A DNA stretch of 64,000 nucleotides from Treponema sp. UBA6367 (lineage in GTDB: Bacteria; Spirochaetota; Spirochaetia; Treponematales; Treponemataceae). Numbering within the stretch: position 1 is the first letter of the stretch; the number at the start of each line of letters is the position of its first letter. The notes beneath the pieces were generated by a model, which searched no databases, was not told the origin of the DNA, and worked only from the letters and a program-made list of their open reading frames with translations. This document shows, piece after piece, positions 51,788-62,269 of this stretch. The DNA lies in contig DJRF01000030.1 in the NCBI GenBank assembly GCA_002437725.1, forward strand, positions 1 to 64,000, given 5' to 3'. Made by a program: the position numbers and the translations under genes.

Positions 51788-52930
51788 ATGGCAAAACGTG
51801 ATTATTACGAAGTTCTCGGACTTCAAAAAGGTGCTACTGAAGACGAAATAAAAAAGGCCTACAGAAAATTGGCCGTAAAATATCATCCTGATAGAAATCC
51901 TGGCGACAAAGAGGCGGAAGAGAAATTTAGAGAAGCTACAGAGGCTTACGAAGTTCTTTCTGATGAAAAAAAGAGACCTTTGTACGACCAGTATGGTTTT
52001 GCAGGCATAGATGGAATGGATCAAGGTTCTGGCGGCGCTCAGTATTCTCATGCGTTCCATGATTTTAGCGACCTGTTTGGCGGCATGGGCGGCGGTTTTG
52101 GTGATATTTTTGATAATCTTTTTGGTTCTAGTTCAAGAAGTTCTGGCAGAAAACGTTCTGGACCGTCAGAAGGCGCAAGCCTTCGTTTTGACCTTGATAT
52201 TTCTTTTAAGGATGCTGTTTTTGGAACTAAGGCAGAAATTCGCTTTAGGCACAATGAAACTTGTGAAACTTGCAAAGGTTCTGGCTGCGCGGCCGGTGCT
52301 AGCAGAAAAACTTGTCCTGCTTGCAACGGTTCTGGGCAGGTTAGGCGGAGCGCAGGATTTTTTGCAGTTCAACAAGAATGTCCGCAGTGCAACGGTTCTG
52401 GTACAATAATCGACAAGCCTTGTAAAGATTGCGGCGGAAAAGGTGTTCAAGAAAAGAATAAAAAAATGACTTTGACGATTCCTGCCGGTGTTGACAATGG
52501 CAAGCGAATCGCTATTCCGCATCAAGGAGACGCCGGACCTAATGGCGGACCTAGCGGCGACTTAATCGTTATTCTTCATGTTCAGAATCATCCTTTCTTT
52601 GAGCGAGATGGGCAGGATTTGTATTGTGCGGTTCCAGTTAGTTTTTCGCAGGCTATTTTGGGATGCGATATTTCTATAACAAGCTTGGATAATAAAAAAA
52701 TAGAAATAAAAATTCCTTCAGGAACTTCTTCTGGAAAATTGCTCAGAATAAAAGGAGAAGGCGTACCTTATACAGGAACATCTAGAAGAGGCGACCTTTA
52801 CGTTAAGGTTATGGTTCAAATACCGCAGCATATTTCTGCAGCTCAAAAAGAATTGCTTTCAAAATATATGGCGTTAGAAAATCCTACTGTAACACCTTCG
52901 CTTATAAAACTTTCTGATTTAAATAGTTAG
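51788..52930 (+). CDS. dnaJ: Co-chaperone DnaJ (Hsp40)
   Basis: A 380-residue type I DnaJ. The J domain (1-70) has the HPD motif in KYHPDRNPG, then a Gly/Phe-rich region, then four zinc motifs in order: [25 protein letters not shown] and CKDCGGKG, and a C-terminal substrate domain. The ATG at 51788 follows AGGA. It stimulates the ATPase of the DnaK encoded upstream. Confidence 0.97.
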   Translation: MAKRDYYEVLGLQKGATEDEIKKAYRKLAVKYHPDRNPGDKEAEEKFREATEAYEVLSDEKKRPLYDQYGFAGIDGMDQGSGGAQYSHAFHDFSDLFGGMGGGFGDIFDNLFGSSSRSSGRKRSGPSEGASLRFDLDISFKDAVFGTKAEIRFRHNETCETCKGSGCAAGASRKTCPACNGSGQVRRSAGFFAVQQECPQCNGSGTIIDKPCKDCGGKGVQEKNKKMTLTIPAGVDNGKRIAIPHQGDAGPNGGPSGDLIVILHVQNHPFFERDGQDLYCAVPVSFSQAILGCDISITSLDNKKIEIKIPSGTSSGKLLRIKGEGVPYTGTSRRGDLYVKVMVQIPQHISAAQKELLSKYMALENPTVTPSLIKLSDLNS

Positions 52931-52960
52931 AAATGTAAAAAATATTGAATTTTACAAAGC

Positions 52961-53016
52961 GAAACACGTCTAGTCAGGGTACGCTTGCGCTCAAGACCTT
53001 GGCTCAGCCGTTTTTA
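52961..53016. repeat. Family B short palindromic repeat, inverse orientation
   Basis: Read on the minus strand: AAAAACGGCTGAGCCAAGG, TCTTGAGCGCAAGCG and TACCCTGACTAGACGTGTTTC. The ends pair as an imperfect 19-20 bp stem. It lies between dnaJ and its terminator. Confidence 0.75.
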
Positions 53017-53038
53017 GGGTTTTGATACCCCCTGAATA

Positions 53039-53088
53039 AAGCCAGTTCTGCAAAAAAAGTCCTGCAAAACTGGCTTTTCCTTTTTTTT
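53039..53088 (+). terminator. Terminator after dnaJ
   Basis: AAGCCAGTT (53039-53047) pairs with AACTGGCTT (53068-53076), with further CTGCA/TGCAG-type pairing inside, then TTCC and eight T. A strong end to the chaperone region. Confidence 0.85.
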
Positions 53089-53161
53089 GTATTTTTTTTG
53101 AGCATATTTGCCGATTGTATAGTATAATTATATGTGACATTATTCTGTGCTTGAGGTGAGT

Positions 53162-54553
53162 ATGTATAAAACCAGAAAAAAAATCCTTTTTATTATTGTT
53201 GATGCTTGTGTTCTTCTGCTTTCTGTAATTATGTCGGTTTTTCTTGTGCGGGGAAACGTGCCAGATACCGATGTCGCTGTCTTAATGGAAACTTCTACTT
53301 GTGTGTTTCTTGCATTTCTTGTAATAGCTTCAAGCCTTCATCGTGCTGTAGATAAGTATCTTAAGAAAAAGTATCTTGAGTCAGGAGAAACTTCTTATAT
53401 CGAAAACTTTATAGACCGATTAAGATTTTGCTATTCCTATGATGACTTATATAAAACTATTTCAGAAACGCTTGAAGTTCAGGCTGACTGTTCTGTTCTT
53501 TTTGTAGACTGCGAAAAAAACTACGTTCTTTATAACAGTCCAAGCCGTATTTCTTCTTTAATGGCAACAAGAGATAAACTTTCACAGAACTTTCCTGCAA
53601 ATTGGAAAGATGGTTTTTACTTCTTGGGCGAAAATCTTGGAATTGTTTCTTCTTATCGTCAAGCTCGCGGATTCTTCTTGTGCAGCCAGGAAAAGCATTT
53701 TTTTGTCTTTAATAGATATACTCGCTTGTTCGACATGGAAATTTATTCAAAGCTTTTTGAAGAGTATTCACGCTTTTTGGCTAGAACAAAAATTATTTCT
53801 AATCTTTCTGAAATTTCATCTCTTACAAAGGAATGGGAGCAGCTTGCAGAAACTCAAATTTCGTTTTTACCTCACAAAATGCCAGATATTCCACATCTAA
53901 AATTGGCAGCTTACTATAGACCTTTAGTAAACGTTTCGGGAGACTATTACAGTGTTCTTCCTATAGATGAAAATAGAACCTTGCTTATGCTTGGTGATGT
54001 TTCGGGAAAAGGTTTGCCAGCGGCTCTTATAATGGGCTTGGTTATGAATACTGTAAAAATAAATGAGCATAAGGACGATTTGCTTGGAATGATTCAGTCT
54101 GTAGATAAAGCTATAAAAGGAATGCATTTGCAAGATAAATATACTGTATTGTTCCTTGGAATTATTGACACTGAAAAGATGAAAATTACTTATATAAATG
54201 CGTCAATGTCAGACCCTATAATTCTTTCTCGTTCCCCGGATGGGTATAGAATTAAATCCCTCGCTTCTAATGCTAGTCTTGTTGGTATTATCGATATGGA
54301 TGACACAAGAATAAGTGAGCAGCGTTTGTTTAGAGGAGATACAATTCTTCTTGCAACAGACGGTGTCTCTGAAGTTATGGATGACGATGGTGTTGAACTT
54401 GGCGACACAGATCTTTTTAAAGAAACCTTGAAGAATAGCGCTTCAAAGCAGCCTCAGCAGTTTGTAAACGATATTGTTGAGCTTATTATGAAGTATAATG
54501 GCGATAAGCGTCTTCATGACGATGTTACAATGATGGTTGCAAAGGTGGGCTGA
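53162..54553 (+). CDS. Membrane SpoIIE-type PP2C phosphatase
   Basis: About 463 residues: two membrane segments (about 6-28 and 45-62), a GAF-like middle region, and a PP2C/SpoIIE domain from about 240 to the end (LAAYYRPLVNVSGDYYSV, LMLGDVSGKGLPAALIMG, LATDGVSEVMDDDG, HDDVTMMVAKV). The metal-binding Asp residues are intact. Such RsbU-like phosphatases dephosphorylate STAS anti-sigma antagonists. GAGGTGAGT lies before the ATG at 53162. The stop lies just before the start of a second phosphatase gene. Confidence 0.88.
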   Translation: MYKTRKKILFIIVDACVLLLSVIMSVFLVRGNVPDTDVAVLMETSTCVFLAFLVIASSLHRAVDKYLKKKYLESGETSYIENFIDRLRFCYSYDDLYKTISETLEVQADCSVLFVDCEKNYVLYNSPSRISSLMATRDKLSQNFPANWKDGFYFLGENLGIVSSYRQARGFFLCSQEKHFFVFNRYTRLFDMEIYSKLFEEYSRFLARTKIISNLSEISSLTKEWEQLAETQISFLPHKMPDIPHLKLAAYYRPLVNVSGDYYSVLPIDENRTLLMLGDVSGKGLPAALIMGLVMNTVKINEHKDDLLGMIQSVDKAIKGMHLQDKYTVLFLGIIDTEKMKITYINASMSDPIILSRSPDGYRIKSLASNASLVGIIDMDDTRISEQRLFRGDTILLATDGVSEVMDDDGVELGDTDLFKETLKNSASKQPQQFVNDIVELIMKYNGDKRLHDDVTMMVAKVG

Positions 54554-54554
54554 T

Positions 54555-56834
54555 ATGATATTTTTTGTTCTGAACTTAATTCTTACATTATTTTTTATTG
54601 CAGAAACTGTTTACATTGATAAAAAGAACTCTTTATATGACGATGGTACTAATCCAATAATTTCAAATGTACTGCTAGCTGCAGTTTTAGTTGGATTGTT
54701 TACCTTATTTTCTTTTACAGGCTCTTCCCTTGCGCCAGGGCTTTTTTCTACTTTAATGAAGGTTTGTTTCCTTCTTGAAGGCTGTCTTTTAATTAACATT
54801 GCATTTTGTTTCCCATACTATGCATGGAAATACACAACCTCGTTTATGTTGTTTTTAAAGTATTTTCTGTATCTTTCAGTTTTTGTTCTTGTGTTCTTTA
54901 CTTTTAAAGAAGTTACAGTAGATTTAAAATCTGGAATACAAATTAGAAGTGCGTATATCTTTAAAGGAAATGCTGCAAAATATTTTCCGTGGACTTGGGT
55001 TACAGTTTACAATTTTGTTTTCCGCTTTCTTATACCTGGTTTTTCATGCCTTGTTATGCTTATAAGAAACGAAATGAATGCTATAAAGCTCGATAAGTTT
55101 AAAGGTTCTGTTTATGCGCTTGGTCTTATATCTATGTGGATTTTTTCACTTATGATAGAATTTTCAAAACAGTATTCAAGAAGCTTTGAGCTTTTGCACT
55201 ATATAATTTATCTTCCTATGCTGGTAATTATGCCTTATGGCGGTAGAGTTACAACAGCACCTTCTGGAAAAGGAATTTTTGCATTTATAATAAAGGCTGT
55301 AAGTTCGTTCCTTATTCCTGCTGTTATAAGTGGTGTTATATTTGGTTTGCTTTATCCTTTGTTTGGCGAAAAATATGTTGTTTTGTTCTGCCTTTGCGGT
55401 GTTGTAATATCAATTTTAATTTTAATTTTTGTCAATTTGATAAATAATGTAATCAAAAAAAGTAAGTTTGGCAGATCTTCAGATTATGCTGTAGCTTTTG
55501 AAAAAGACCTTGCAAGTGTTGACTACAACGGAGAAATGGACGAAATTGCAGAAAATATGTTCCATATCTTCAACAAAAACACAGAAGCTTCAAGTATGTC
55601 TATTTACATAAACGGTGGAAATGATACTTTTGAACAAGCTTATTCTTCTAATAATTCCATTAAAAAGATTTCAAATAAAAGCGCTCTTTTTGAATCCTTG
55701 TTAAATATAAATAAAAACATTGTTGTTTTTTCAGAATTGGAAACAATGCATTCTCTTGCGCCTTTTAAAGCCGAGCTTCAGTCGTTCTTTGAGCTGACAA
55801 ACGCAGATGCTCTGTTTATCTTGAATGAAGGACGAGATGTTCACGGAATTATTGTTCTTGGTATAAAAGAAAGCGGTGACCATTTTAAAGAATATGATAT
55901 GTCGGTATTCAATAAACTTTATTCATATTTCTTTGTATTTGGTTATTACATGAGAAACATTTCTAACAAAGAAATTATTGGTACTGTAAACCGAGAGCTT
56001 CGTATGTCAAGCCAGATAATTACTTCTATCCAGGAAAATATTGATGTTGTAAAAAATCCTAAGATGGATGCTGGCTGTGTAATGATTCCTGCCCACAATA
56101 TTGGTGGTGAATTTGTAGACATGATTCGATTGACAGATAATCGGCACTTGTTTGTTGTGGGAGACTTAAGCGGAAAAGGTATTGCAGCTTCCATGAGCAT
56201 GGTTATTTTAAAGGCGATTATCAGGGCTTTTCTTGCAGAGACCCACGATTTTAAGCAGCTTATTGTAAAGGTAAATTCTTTTATCCGGTTTAATTTGCAA
56301 AAGGGTACTATATTTTCAGGAATGTTTGCAATTGTAGATTTTGAAAAAGATGTTATGTACTACATCAACTGTGGAATCCCTGCAATATTGCTTTATACAG
56401 AGGCTTACAACAATGTTATTGAAATTCAGGGTGGCGGACATATATTGGGATTTGTAAAAGACATTTCTCCTTATATTTCTGTAAAGCAGATAAAGCTAAA
56501 TAAAAATGACATTGTTCTTGCTTGCACAGATGGTCTTATTGAATCTCATTCTATTCGTGGCGAAGAATTTGGAAAAGACCGTATTCAGCGAAACATGGTT
56601 GCTAATGCAATGTATCCTGCGCAGCGAATGGCTCAATTTCAGTATGATGAACTCATGAAGTTTATGTCTCACGAAATGGAAGATGATGTAAGCGTTCTGG
56701 TTATGAAATATTTAAATTCCAACGAGTCTGAAAAAGAAGATTCAGAGGCTAATAAAACAGATGTTTCAAATCCAGAAGAGGAAGTTCCACAGAATTCTTC
56801 TGATGAAAATGCAACTTTTAGTAAAGAACTTTAA
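54555..56834 (+). CDS. Multi-spanning SpoIIE-type PP2C phosphatase
   Basis: About 759 residues: an N-terminal half with seven to nine membrane segments (to about residue 300), a GAF-like region (about 330-470), then a PP2C/SpoIIE domain from about 508 (AHNIGGEFVDMIRL, FVVGDLSGKGIAASMSM, LACTDGLIESHS, EDDVSVLVMKY) and an acidic tail. The ATG at 54555 follows AAAGGTGGG, one base after the previous stop. The membrane part may sense an envelope signal and set phosphatase activity. A STAS protein follows. Confidence 0.87.
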   Translation: MIFFVLNLILTLFFIAETVYIDKKNSLYDDGTNPIISNVLLAAVLVGLFTLFSFTGSSLAPGLFSTLMKVCFLLEGCLLINIAFCFPYYAWKYTTSFMLFLKYFLYLSVFVLVFFTFKEVTVDLKSGIQIRSAYIFKGNAAKYFPWTWVTVYNFVFRFLIPGFSCLVMLIRNEMNAIKLDKFKGSVYALGLISMWIFSLMIEFSKQYSRSFELLHYIIYLPMLVIMPYGGRVTTAPSGKGIFAFIIKAVSSFLIPAVISGVIFGLLYPLFGEKYVVLFCLCGVVISILILIFVNLINNVIKKSKFGRSSDYAVAFEKDLASVDYNGEMDEIAENMFHIFNKNTEASSMSIYINGGNDTFEQAYSSNNSIKKISNKSALFESLLNINKNIVVFSELETMHSLAPFKAELQSFFELTNADALFILNEGRDVHGIIVLGIKESGDHFKEYDMSVFNKLYSYFFVFGYYMRNISNKEIIGTVNRELRMSSQIITSIQENIDVVKNPKMDAGCVMIPAHNIGGEFVDMIRLTDNRHLFVVGDLSGKGIAASMSMVILKAIIRAFLAETHDFKQLIVKVNSFIRFNLQKGTIFSGMFAIVDFEKDVMYYINCGIPAILLYTEAYNNVIEIQGGGHILGFVKDISPYISVKQIKLNKNDIVLACTDGLIESHSIRGEEFGKDRIQRNMVANAMYPAQRMAQFQYDELMKFMSHEMEDDVSVLVMKYLNSNESEKEDSEANKTDVSNPEEEVPQNSSDENATFSKEL

Positions 56835-56848
56835 AATGTAGATGTGAA

Positions 56849-56885
56849 AACATTTCTAAGAGCGACAAACAGTTTTAGAAATGTT
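56849..56885 (+). other. Hairpin before the STAS gene
   Basis: AACATTTCTAA (56849-56859) pairs perfectly with TTAGAAATGTT (56875-56885). A weaker AGGCAAA/TTTGCCT hairpin follows. There is no U tract, so it may modulate mRNA between the phosphatase and STAS cistrons rather than stop transcription. Confidence 0.5.
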
Positions 56886-56940
56886 CTTGTTATTTGAAGG
56901 CAAAAACAGCTTGATGCTTTGCCTGTTTTGAGGAAATATT

Positions 56941-57267
56941 ATGGAACAATTAACGGTTTTAAAAAAAGAAGGCTCTAACTATCTAATGTTTGAATTGAGC
57001 GGAGTGTTCAATGCTTATACTGCTGTAAACGTACAGAATAAAATATATGAAGCAATTGAAAAGCAGAATGTTGTTCTGGAACTTGCTAGAGTTGTAGCAC
57101 TTGACTCTGCGGCAATGGGAATAATTATGGCTGCCCATAACGATGCTATTGAGTACGGCACAAAGTTGTTTTTAATGTCGCCTTCAAACGAAGCTGAAAA
57201 AGAGATTGCATCTACAGGTTTTAAAGAGCTTTTGAATATAATAAATTCTGTTACAGAAATTAGTTAG
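56941..57267 (+). CDS. STAS-domain anti-sigma factor antagonist
   Basis: A 108-residue single STAS domain: YLMFELSGVFNAYTAVNVQ, then VVLELARVVALDSAAMGIIM, where DSAAMG carries the Ser that is phosphorylated in SpoIIAA/RsbV proteins. It is likely the substrate of the two upstream phosphatases. No anti-sigma kinase or sigma gene is in the window, so the output is unknown. GAGGAAATATT precedes the ATG. Confidence 0.88.
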   Translation: MEQLTVLKKEGSNYLMFELSGVFNAYTAVNVQNKIYEAIEKQNVVLELARVVALDSAAMGIIMAAHNDAIEYGTKLFLMSPSNEAEKEIASTGFKELLNIINSVTEIS

Positions 57268-57279
57268 TTTGAGGACTTT

Positions 57280-58071
57280 ATGGGAATCGCATTAATTACT
57301 GGCGCTTCTAGCGGTTTAGGAAGGGAACTTTCTTTGCTTGTTGATTCCTTGGCTTTTATAGATGAAATTTGGCTTGTTTCAAGAAGAGCGCAACGTTTAG
57401 AGGAATTGTCAGCCCTTTTAAAAAAGCAAACAAAGATTATTGCCTTAGATTTAGAAAAAACTGATTTTACGGCAACAATTTCTACTCTTCTTGAAAGAAA
57501 AAAACAGCTTAATCCAGACTTTAATGTTTCTCTTTTAATAAATTGCGCCGGATTTGGAAAAATTGGCGAGTATAATCAAATTTCTTTTGATGAAAACTCA
57601 TCAATGATAAGTTTAAACTGTATCGCGGCCGTGAATATGACTGTTTCTGTTCTGCCTTATATGGACAAAGGTTCTAGAATTATGCAGGTAAGCTCAACAT
57701 CTGCGTTTCAACCGTGTTCAGGCCTTGCAGTATATGCGGCAACAAAAGCATTTCTTTTAAGTTATTCTAGAGCTTTGCGAGCTGAATTAAAACCTAAAAA
57801 GATTTCTGTTACTGCAGTTTGTCCTTATTGGATAAAAGATACTGAATTTATTTCAATTGCGAATGGTGAAAAATGTGATAGAAAAGCTGCTTTTTCTAAT
57901 TTTTTGTTTGCCTCAAAGGTTCAGACTGTTGCAAAGCGTTCTTTAAAAGCGGCTTTAAAAAGAAAGGCTGTTTGCACACCTGGTTTTGTTTGTTCATTTC
58001 ACCGCTTTTGCATGAAAATACTTCCAAAATCTGTTGCAATGGCTTTTTGGGAATGTTGGCGACACCGTTAA
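57280..58071 (+). CDS. Short-chain dehydrogenase/reductase
   Basis: A 263-residue Rossmann enzyme: the nucleotide-binding TGASSGLGRELS at residues 7-18, NCAGFGKIG (NAG variant), Ser in QVSSTSAF, and the catalytic YAATK near 151. The substrate is unknown. It starts 12 bases after the STAS gene, so is probably in the same operon. The related gene at 62270 shares layout and length, suggesting paralogues. Confidence 0.88.
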   Translation: MGIALITGASSGLGRELSLLVDSLAFIDEIWLVSRRAQRLEELSALLKKQTKIIALDLEKTDFTATISTLLERKKQLNPDFNVSLLINCAGFGKIGEYNQISFDENSSMISLNCIAAVNMTVSVLPYMDKGSRIMQVSSTSAFQPCSGLAVYAATKAFLLSYSRALRAELKPKKISVTAVCPYWIKDTEFISIANGEKCDRKAAFSNFLFASKVQTVAKRSLKAALKRKAVCTPGFVCSFHRFCMKILPKSVAMAFWECWRHR

Positions 58072-58090
58072 AAATCATGAAAGGCTAAAG

Positions 58091-58180
58091 AATACGCTGC
58101 TAGGTCAAGGTACGCTTTTGCTTTATTTTTATGTCTTGACATAAACGATATAAGCAAAGCGTGCCTTGACAGTGCGTATT
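58091..58180. repeat. 90-bp near-perfect palindrome (inverted family B pair)
   Basis: AATACGC/GCGTATT closes the element, GTCAAGG/CCTTGAC and ACGCTTT-TGCTT/AAGCAAAGCGT follow, and the loop itself contains TATGTC-TT-GACATA. The arms carry the family B core (CTAGGTCAAGGTACGCTTTT). It lies between two convergent genes and could act as a two-way transcription end. Confidence 0.8.
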
Positions 58181-58186
58181 GCAATT

Positions 58187-60739
58187 TTATTTTACAACAA
58201 AATTTACAAGTTTATCTTTTATTACAACTTTTTTTACTATTTCGTGTCCTTCTAAGAACTTTGCTACACCTTCAGCGTTCTTTGCTTCAGATACAAGATT
58301 TTCTTCTGATTCGCCTGTTATGGCTTGAAATTTTCCTCGGAGTTTTCCGTTTACCATAACAACGATTGTTTTCTTGTCATCTTTGCAGTAATCTTCATTG
58401 AACTTAGGCCAAGCTTCGTAGCTGATTGTTTTGTTATGTCCTAGCCTTTGCCACAATTCTTCGCCTAAGTGCGGGGCATAAGGACTTAAAATTTTAACAA
58501 AATCTTCCCAAATTGATTTTGGAACAGCATCTAGCTTAGAAAGTTCATTTATAAATATCATCATTTGGCTTATTGCCGTATTGAAATTTAAGCTTGCAGT
58601 GTCGGCAGTGACTTTTTTTACAGTCTGCGCATAGCTTTTTCTTATGGAAATAAGTTTTTCGTCTGTAAGTTTTTCATCAAGGTTTATGTCAACTAACGGT
58701 TTTTCTCCTACAGCCCAAACTTTTTCAAGAAAACGATGAATTCCTGTAATTCCTTGAGTTGACCAAGGTTTAGACATTGTAAGAGGTCCCATAAACATTT
58801 CATACATTCTTACAGAATCTGCGCCGTATGCTTTTATTTCATCATCGGGATTAACAACATTTTTTAGAGATTTTGACATTTTTGCCACAACTTGTTCAAG
58901 TTTTTCACCAGTTGCTTTTTCGTAATAATTTCCGTCTTCTTTCTGTTCAACTTCGTCAACAGGAACTAGGGTTTTATTTTTTCTTTGATAAGCAAAAGAA
59001 GTTATCATTCCCTGGTTTACAAGCCGCTGAAATGGCTCTTTAGTCGAAACTAATCCCAAGTCGTAAAGAACTTTATGCCAAAATCTTGCATAGAGCAAAT
59101 GTAATACAGCGTGCTCGGCTCCACCTATGTAAAGATTTACAGGCATCCAGTAGTGTTCTGCTTCTTGCGAGCAAAATTGCTTGTCGTTGTGCGGGTCTAA
59201 GTAGCGCAAATAATACCAGCAAGAACCGCCCCATTGAGGCATGGTGTTTGTTTCTCGCTTTGCGTTTCCGCCGCATTTCGGGCATTTGCAGTTTACCCAG
59301 GAATCAATTGCTGCGAGCGGGCTTTCGCCAGTTCCAGTAGGCTGGTAAGATTTTACTTCTGGAAGTTTTAATGGAAGCTCATTATCTGGCACAGGAACTG
59401 TTCCGCAAGCAGGGCAGTGAATCAAAGGAATTGGTTCTCCCCAATAACGCTGGCGGCTGTAAATCCAGTCGCGGAGCTTGTAGTTTATTGCTTTTTTTCC
59501 TATATGCTTTTCTTCAAGAAAGGCTATCATTTTTTCGATAGCATCTTTTTTGTTTAGACCGTCTAAAAATCCTGAATTTACGTGGATTCCGTCTTCAGTC
59601 CATGCTTGTTCTTGAACGTCAACTTTAGACTTTAAAACTTCTATAATTGGAAGATTAAATTTTTTTGCAAAATCCCAGTCTCTTGTGTCGTGCGCAGGAA
59701 CTGCCATTATAGCACCTGTTCCATAGGAAATAAGAACGTAGTCTGCAATCCATATAGGAATTAACTTTCCGTTTACTGGATTTATTGCATAGCTTCCGCT
59801 AAAAACGCCTGTTTTATCCTTTGCAAGATCTGTTCGCTCGAGGTCAGATTTTTTTGCGGCTTCTTCAATGTATTCTTCTACCTTTTCTTTTTGTTCTTCG
59901 GTCGTAAGTTTTTTTACAAGAGGATGTTCTGGCGAAATTACCATGTATGTTGCGCCAAACAAAGTGTCGCAACGAGTTGTGTATACAGTCAAAGTATTTT
60001 CTGTAGGATTTCCGTTGCTGTCTGCAATTGTAAAAATTACTTCCGCACCTTCTGATTTTCCAATCCAGTTGCGTTGCATTATTTTTACGCTTTCAGGCCA
60101 GTCGAGCGTGTCTAAGTCTTTTTCAAGCCTGTCCGCATAGGCTGTAATTTTTAAAATCCATTGGCGGATTGTTTTGTGCGTTACTTGAGAACCGCAACGT
60201 TCGCATTTGCCTTCTTTTACTTCTTCGTTTGCAAGACCTGTTTTGCAAGATGGACACCAATTGATTGGAGTTGCTGCTTCGTAAGCAAGCCCTTTTTTGT
60301 AAAGCTGAAGGAAAATCCACTGAGTCCATTTGTAGTAGTCCGGATCGCAAGTAGAAATGCATCTGTCCCAGTCATAACTGAATCCAAGAGATTTTATCTG
60401 CTGCGTAAAATGTTTGATATTTTCATTCGTTGTGATTTTTGGGTGAGTTCCAGTCTTTATAGCGTAGTTTTCGGCAGGAAGCCCAAAGGAATCGTATCCC
60501 ATTGGATGAAGAACATTGTAGCCGTTCATTCTAAGGTATCTGCTATATATGTCGGTTGCAGTGTATCCTTCAGGGTGACCTACATGAAGTCCTGCTGCGG
60601 AAGGGTAGGGAAACATATCCAGAACATACATTCTCTTTTCTTTCGGAAAAGAAGAGTCTTCTGTTACTTTAAAAGTTTTGTTTTCGTCCCAAAATTTTTG
60701 CCATTTAGGTTCAATTGATTCAAATGGATATTTTGACAT
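58187..60739 (-). CDS. leuS: Leucyl-tRNA synthetase
   Basis: An 850-residue class I synthetase: [11 protein letters not shown] (HIGH motif) near residue 50, the CP1 editing domain in the middle, zinc-type cysteines (CPSC, CERC, CPAC, CPKC) and [10 protein letters not shown]. It charges tRNA-Leu and edits mischarged products. It follows pncB by 18 bases on the same strand, so no T-box or other leader is possible between them. Confidence 0.97.
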   Translation of the reverse strand: MSKYPFESIEPKWQKFWDENKTFKVTEDSSFPKEKRMYVLDMFPYPSAAGLHVGHPEGYTATDIYSRYLRMNGYNVLHPMGYDSFGLPAENYAIKTGTHPKITTNENIKHFTQQIKSLGFSYDWDRCISTCDPDYYKWTQWIFLQLYKKGLAYEAATPINWCPSCKTGLANEEVKEGKCERCGSQVTHKTIRQWILKITAYADRLEKDLDTLDWPESVKIMQRNWIGKSEGAEVIFTIADSNGNPTENTLTVYTTRCDTLFGATYMVISPEHPLVKKLTTEEQKEKVEEYIEEAAKKSDLERTDLAKDKTGVFSGSYAINPVNGKLIPIWIADYVLISYGTGAIMAVPAHDTRDWDFAKKFNLPIIEVLKSKVDVQEQAWTEDGIHVNSGFLDGLNKKDAIEKMIAFLEEKHIGKKAINYKLRDWIYSRQRYWGEPIPLIHCPACGTVPVPDNELPLKLPEVKSYQPTGTGESPLAAIDSWVNCKCPKCGGNAKRETNTMPQWGGSCWYYLRYLDPHNDKQFCSQEAEHYWMPVNLYIGGAEHAVLHLLYARFWHKVLYDLGLVSTKEPFQRLVNQGMITSFAYQRKNKTLVPVDEVEQKEDGNYYEKATGEKLEQVVAKMSKSLKNVVNPDDEIKAYGADSVRMYEMFMGPLTMSKPWSTQGITGIHRFLEKVWAVGEKPLVDINLDEKLTDEKLISIRKSYAQTVKKVTADTASLNFNTAISQMMIFINELSKLDAVPKSIWEDFVKILSPYAPHLGEELWQRLGHNKTISYEAWPKFNEDYCKDDKKTIVVMVNGKLRGKFQAITGESEENLVSEAKNAEGVAKFLEGHEIVKKVVIKDKLVNFVVK

Positions 60740-60757
60740 TTTATGTTACGCTCCAGT

Positions 60758-62209
60758 TTATTTTATATTCTTTCTTATAAAGTCTATTTTTAAATTTTTT
60801 AATTCTTCAGTTATGCTCACCTTGTAAATGTGAGGATTTAAAATTCTTTTATAACTCTCATCAAATCCGGCTAGCTGTTCCTGCATGGTTCTTCTGCTGA
60901 TTCTAAGTTGCTCTGAATCTAAAATTCTTTCAGAAGTTCTTTTTCCGTCTTTTATGCGAAGCTTTAAAAGCGGTTCTATTTTTGTAGCTATGCAGGCAAA
61001 CTGTCTGTAATCTACCATTGGATGATAAAAGCGGTATTCTTTGTTTTCTTGCAAGGTTTCGCCATCTAGCGCGAGAATATCCGCTAGAGCCATTGAATTC
61101 TCATCATAAAGGCGGAATACATTTTTTATTCCTGGATTTGTAGTTTTTGCAGGATTGTCGCTGAATTTCATCGTAGGAATCATTGTGTCGGTTTCGTTAT
61201 CGTGGCGGGCGGCAAGTTTGTATACGCCTGTAAAGCTTGATTCGTTTCCTCCTGTAACCATGTGAGTTCCAACTCCCCAGCTGTCAATTGGAGCTTCGCT
61301 TGCCACTAAAGTTGAAATTATTTCTTCAGTCAGTTCATTTGACACGCTGATTTTTGCCTGCGGAAAACCTGCTTTATCTAATTCTTTTCTAACTTCTCTT
61401 GTAAGATAAGAAATGTCGCCGGAGTCTAATCTTACGCCAAAATTGTATCCTTTTTCTACAAGCTCCGCTCCTGCAATAATTGCATTCTTAATGCCTGATT
61501 TTAAAGTATCGTAAGTATCTATTAAAAATACTGAATTTTGAGGATAGATTTTTGCATAGGCACGGAATGCTTCCAATTCTGAGCTGTGGCTCATTATCCA
61601 GGAGTGCGCCATTGTTCCCATTACTGGAATTCCGTAAAGTTTTCCCGCAAGCGTATTTGAAGTTCCCGCTGCTCCTCCAATGTAAGCGGCTCGTGTCGCG
61701 CTCATTGCACCGTCCGGACCTTGCGCGCGGCGCAGACCAAATTCCATTATAGGAGCGCCTTTTGAAGCTAGCCAAACCCTCGCAGTTTTTGTGGCTATGA
61801 GGCTTTGAAAATTGACAATATTTAAAACAAGTCCTTCTAAAATCTGAGCTTCTATAAGATTTGCATGAATTCTTACAAGCGGTTCCTGTGGAAAAATAAC
61901 AGTTCCTTCGTCCATTGCATAAATGTCGCCAGTGAATTTCCAGTCTTTTAAGTAATCAAGAAAACCTTGTTCAAAAATTCCTTGCTCTTTTAGGTATGCA
62001 ATGTCTTCTTCTGAAAAATGAAAAGAGGTTATAGCATCAAGCAAACTTTCTATTCCAGCTAAAACTGAAAAACCTCCATTAAATGGATTCCGGCGGAAAA
62101 ACATATCAAAAACAACTTTTCGATTCATGTTCTCCTTCCAATATCCTTGAGCCATTGTCAATTCATAAAAATCTGTAAACAGAGCATTATTGCTGAAATA
62201 ATTTTCCAT
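60758..62209 (-). CDS. pncB: Nicotinate phosphoribosyltransferase
   Basis: PncB makes nicotinate mononucleotide from nicotinate and PRPP in NAD salvage. The 483-residue protein shows FTDFYELTMAQGYW, FFRRNPFNGGF, EFGLRRAQGPDGA, GTMAHSWIMSH (the phosphorylated His) and GVRLDSGDISYL. Length is typical of the longer family. It is the first gene of pncB-leuS. Confidence 0.95.
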   Translation of the reverse strand: MENYFSNNALFTDFYELTMAQGYWKENMNRKVVFDMFFRRNPFNGGFSVLAGIESLLDAITSFHFSEEDIAYLKEQGIFEQGFLDYLKDWKFTGDIYAMDEGTVIFPQEPLVRIHANLIEAQILEGLVLNIVNFQSLIATKTARVWLASKGAPIMEFGLRRAQGPDGAMSATRAAYIGGAAGTSNTLAGKLYGIPVMGTMAHSWIMSHSSELEAFRAYAKIYPQNSVFLIDTYDTLKSGIKNAIIAGAELVEKGYNFGVRLDSGDISYLTREVRKELDKAGFPQAKISVSNELTEEIISTLVASEAPIDSWGVGTHMVTGGNESSFTGVYKLAARHDNETDTMIPTMKFSDNPAKTTNPGIKNVFRLYDENSMALADILALDGETLQENKEYRFYHPMVDYRQFACIATKIEPLLKLRIKDGKRTSERILDSEQLRISRRTMQEQLAGFDESYKRILNPHIYKVSITEELKNLKIDFIRKNIK

Positions 62210-62269
62210 CTGCCAACCTCATTTTAAATTTTCTTAAAAGTATATTAACGAATTTTTGTAAATATGTCA

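Noticed and set aside
60740..60757. T-box leader for leuS
   Set aside because: Only 18 bases separate leuS from pncB, too little for a T-box.
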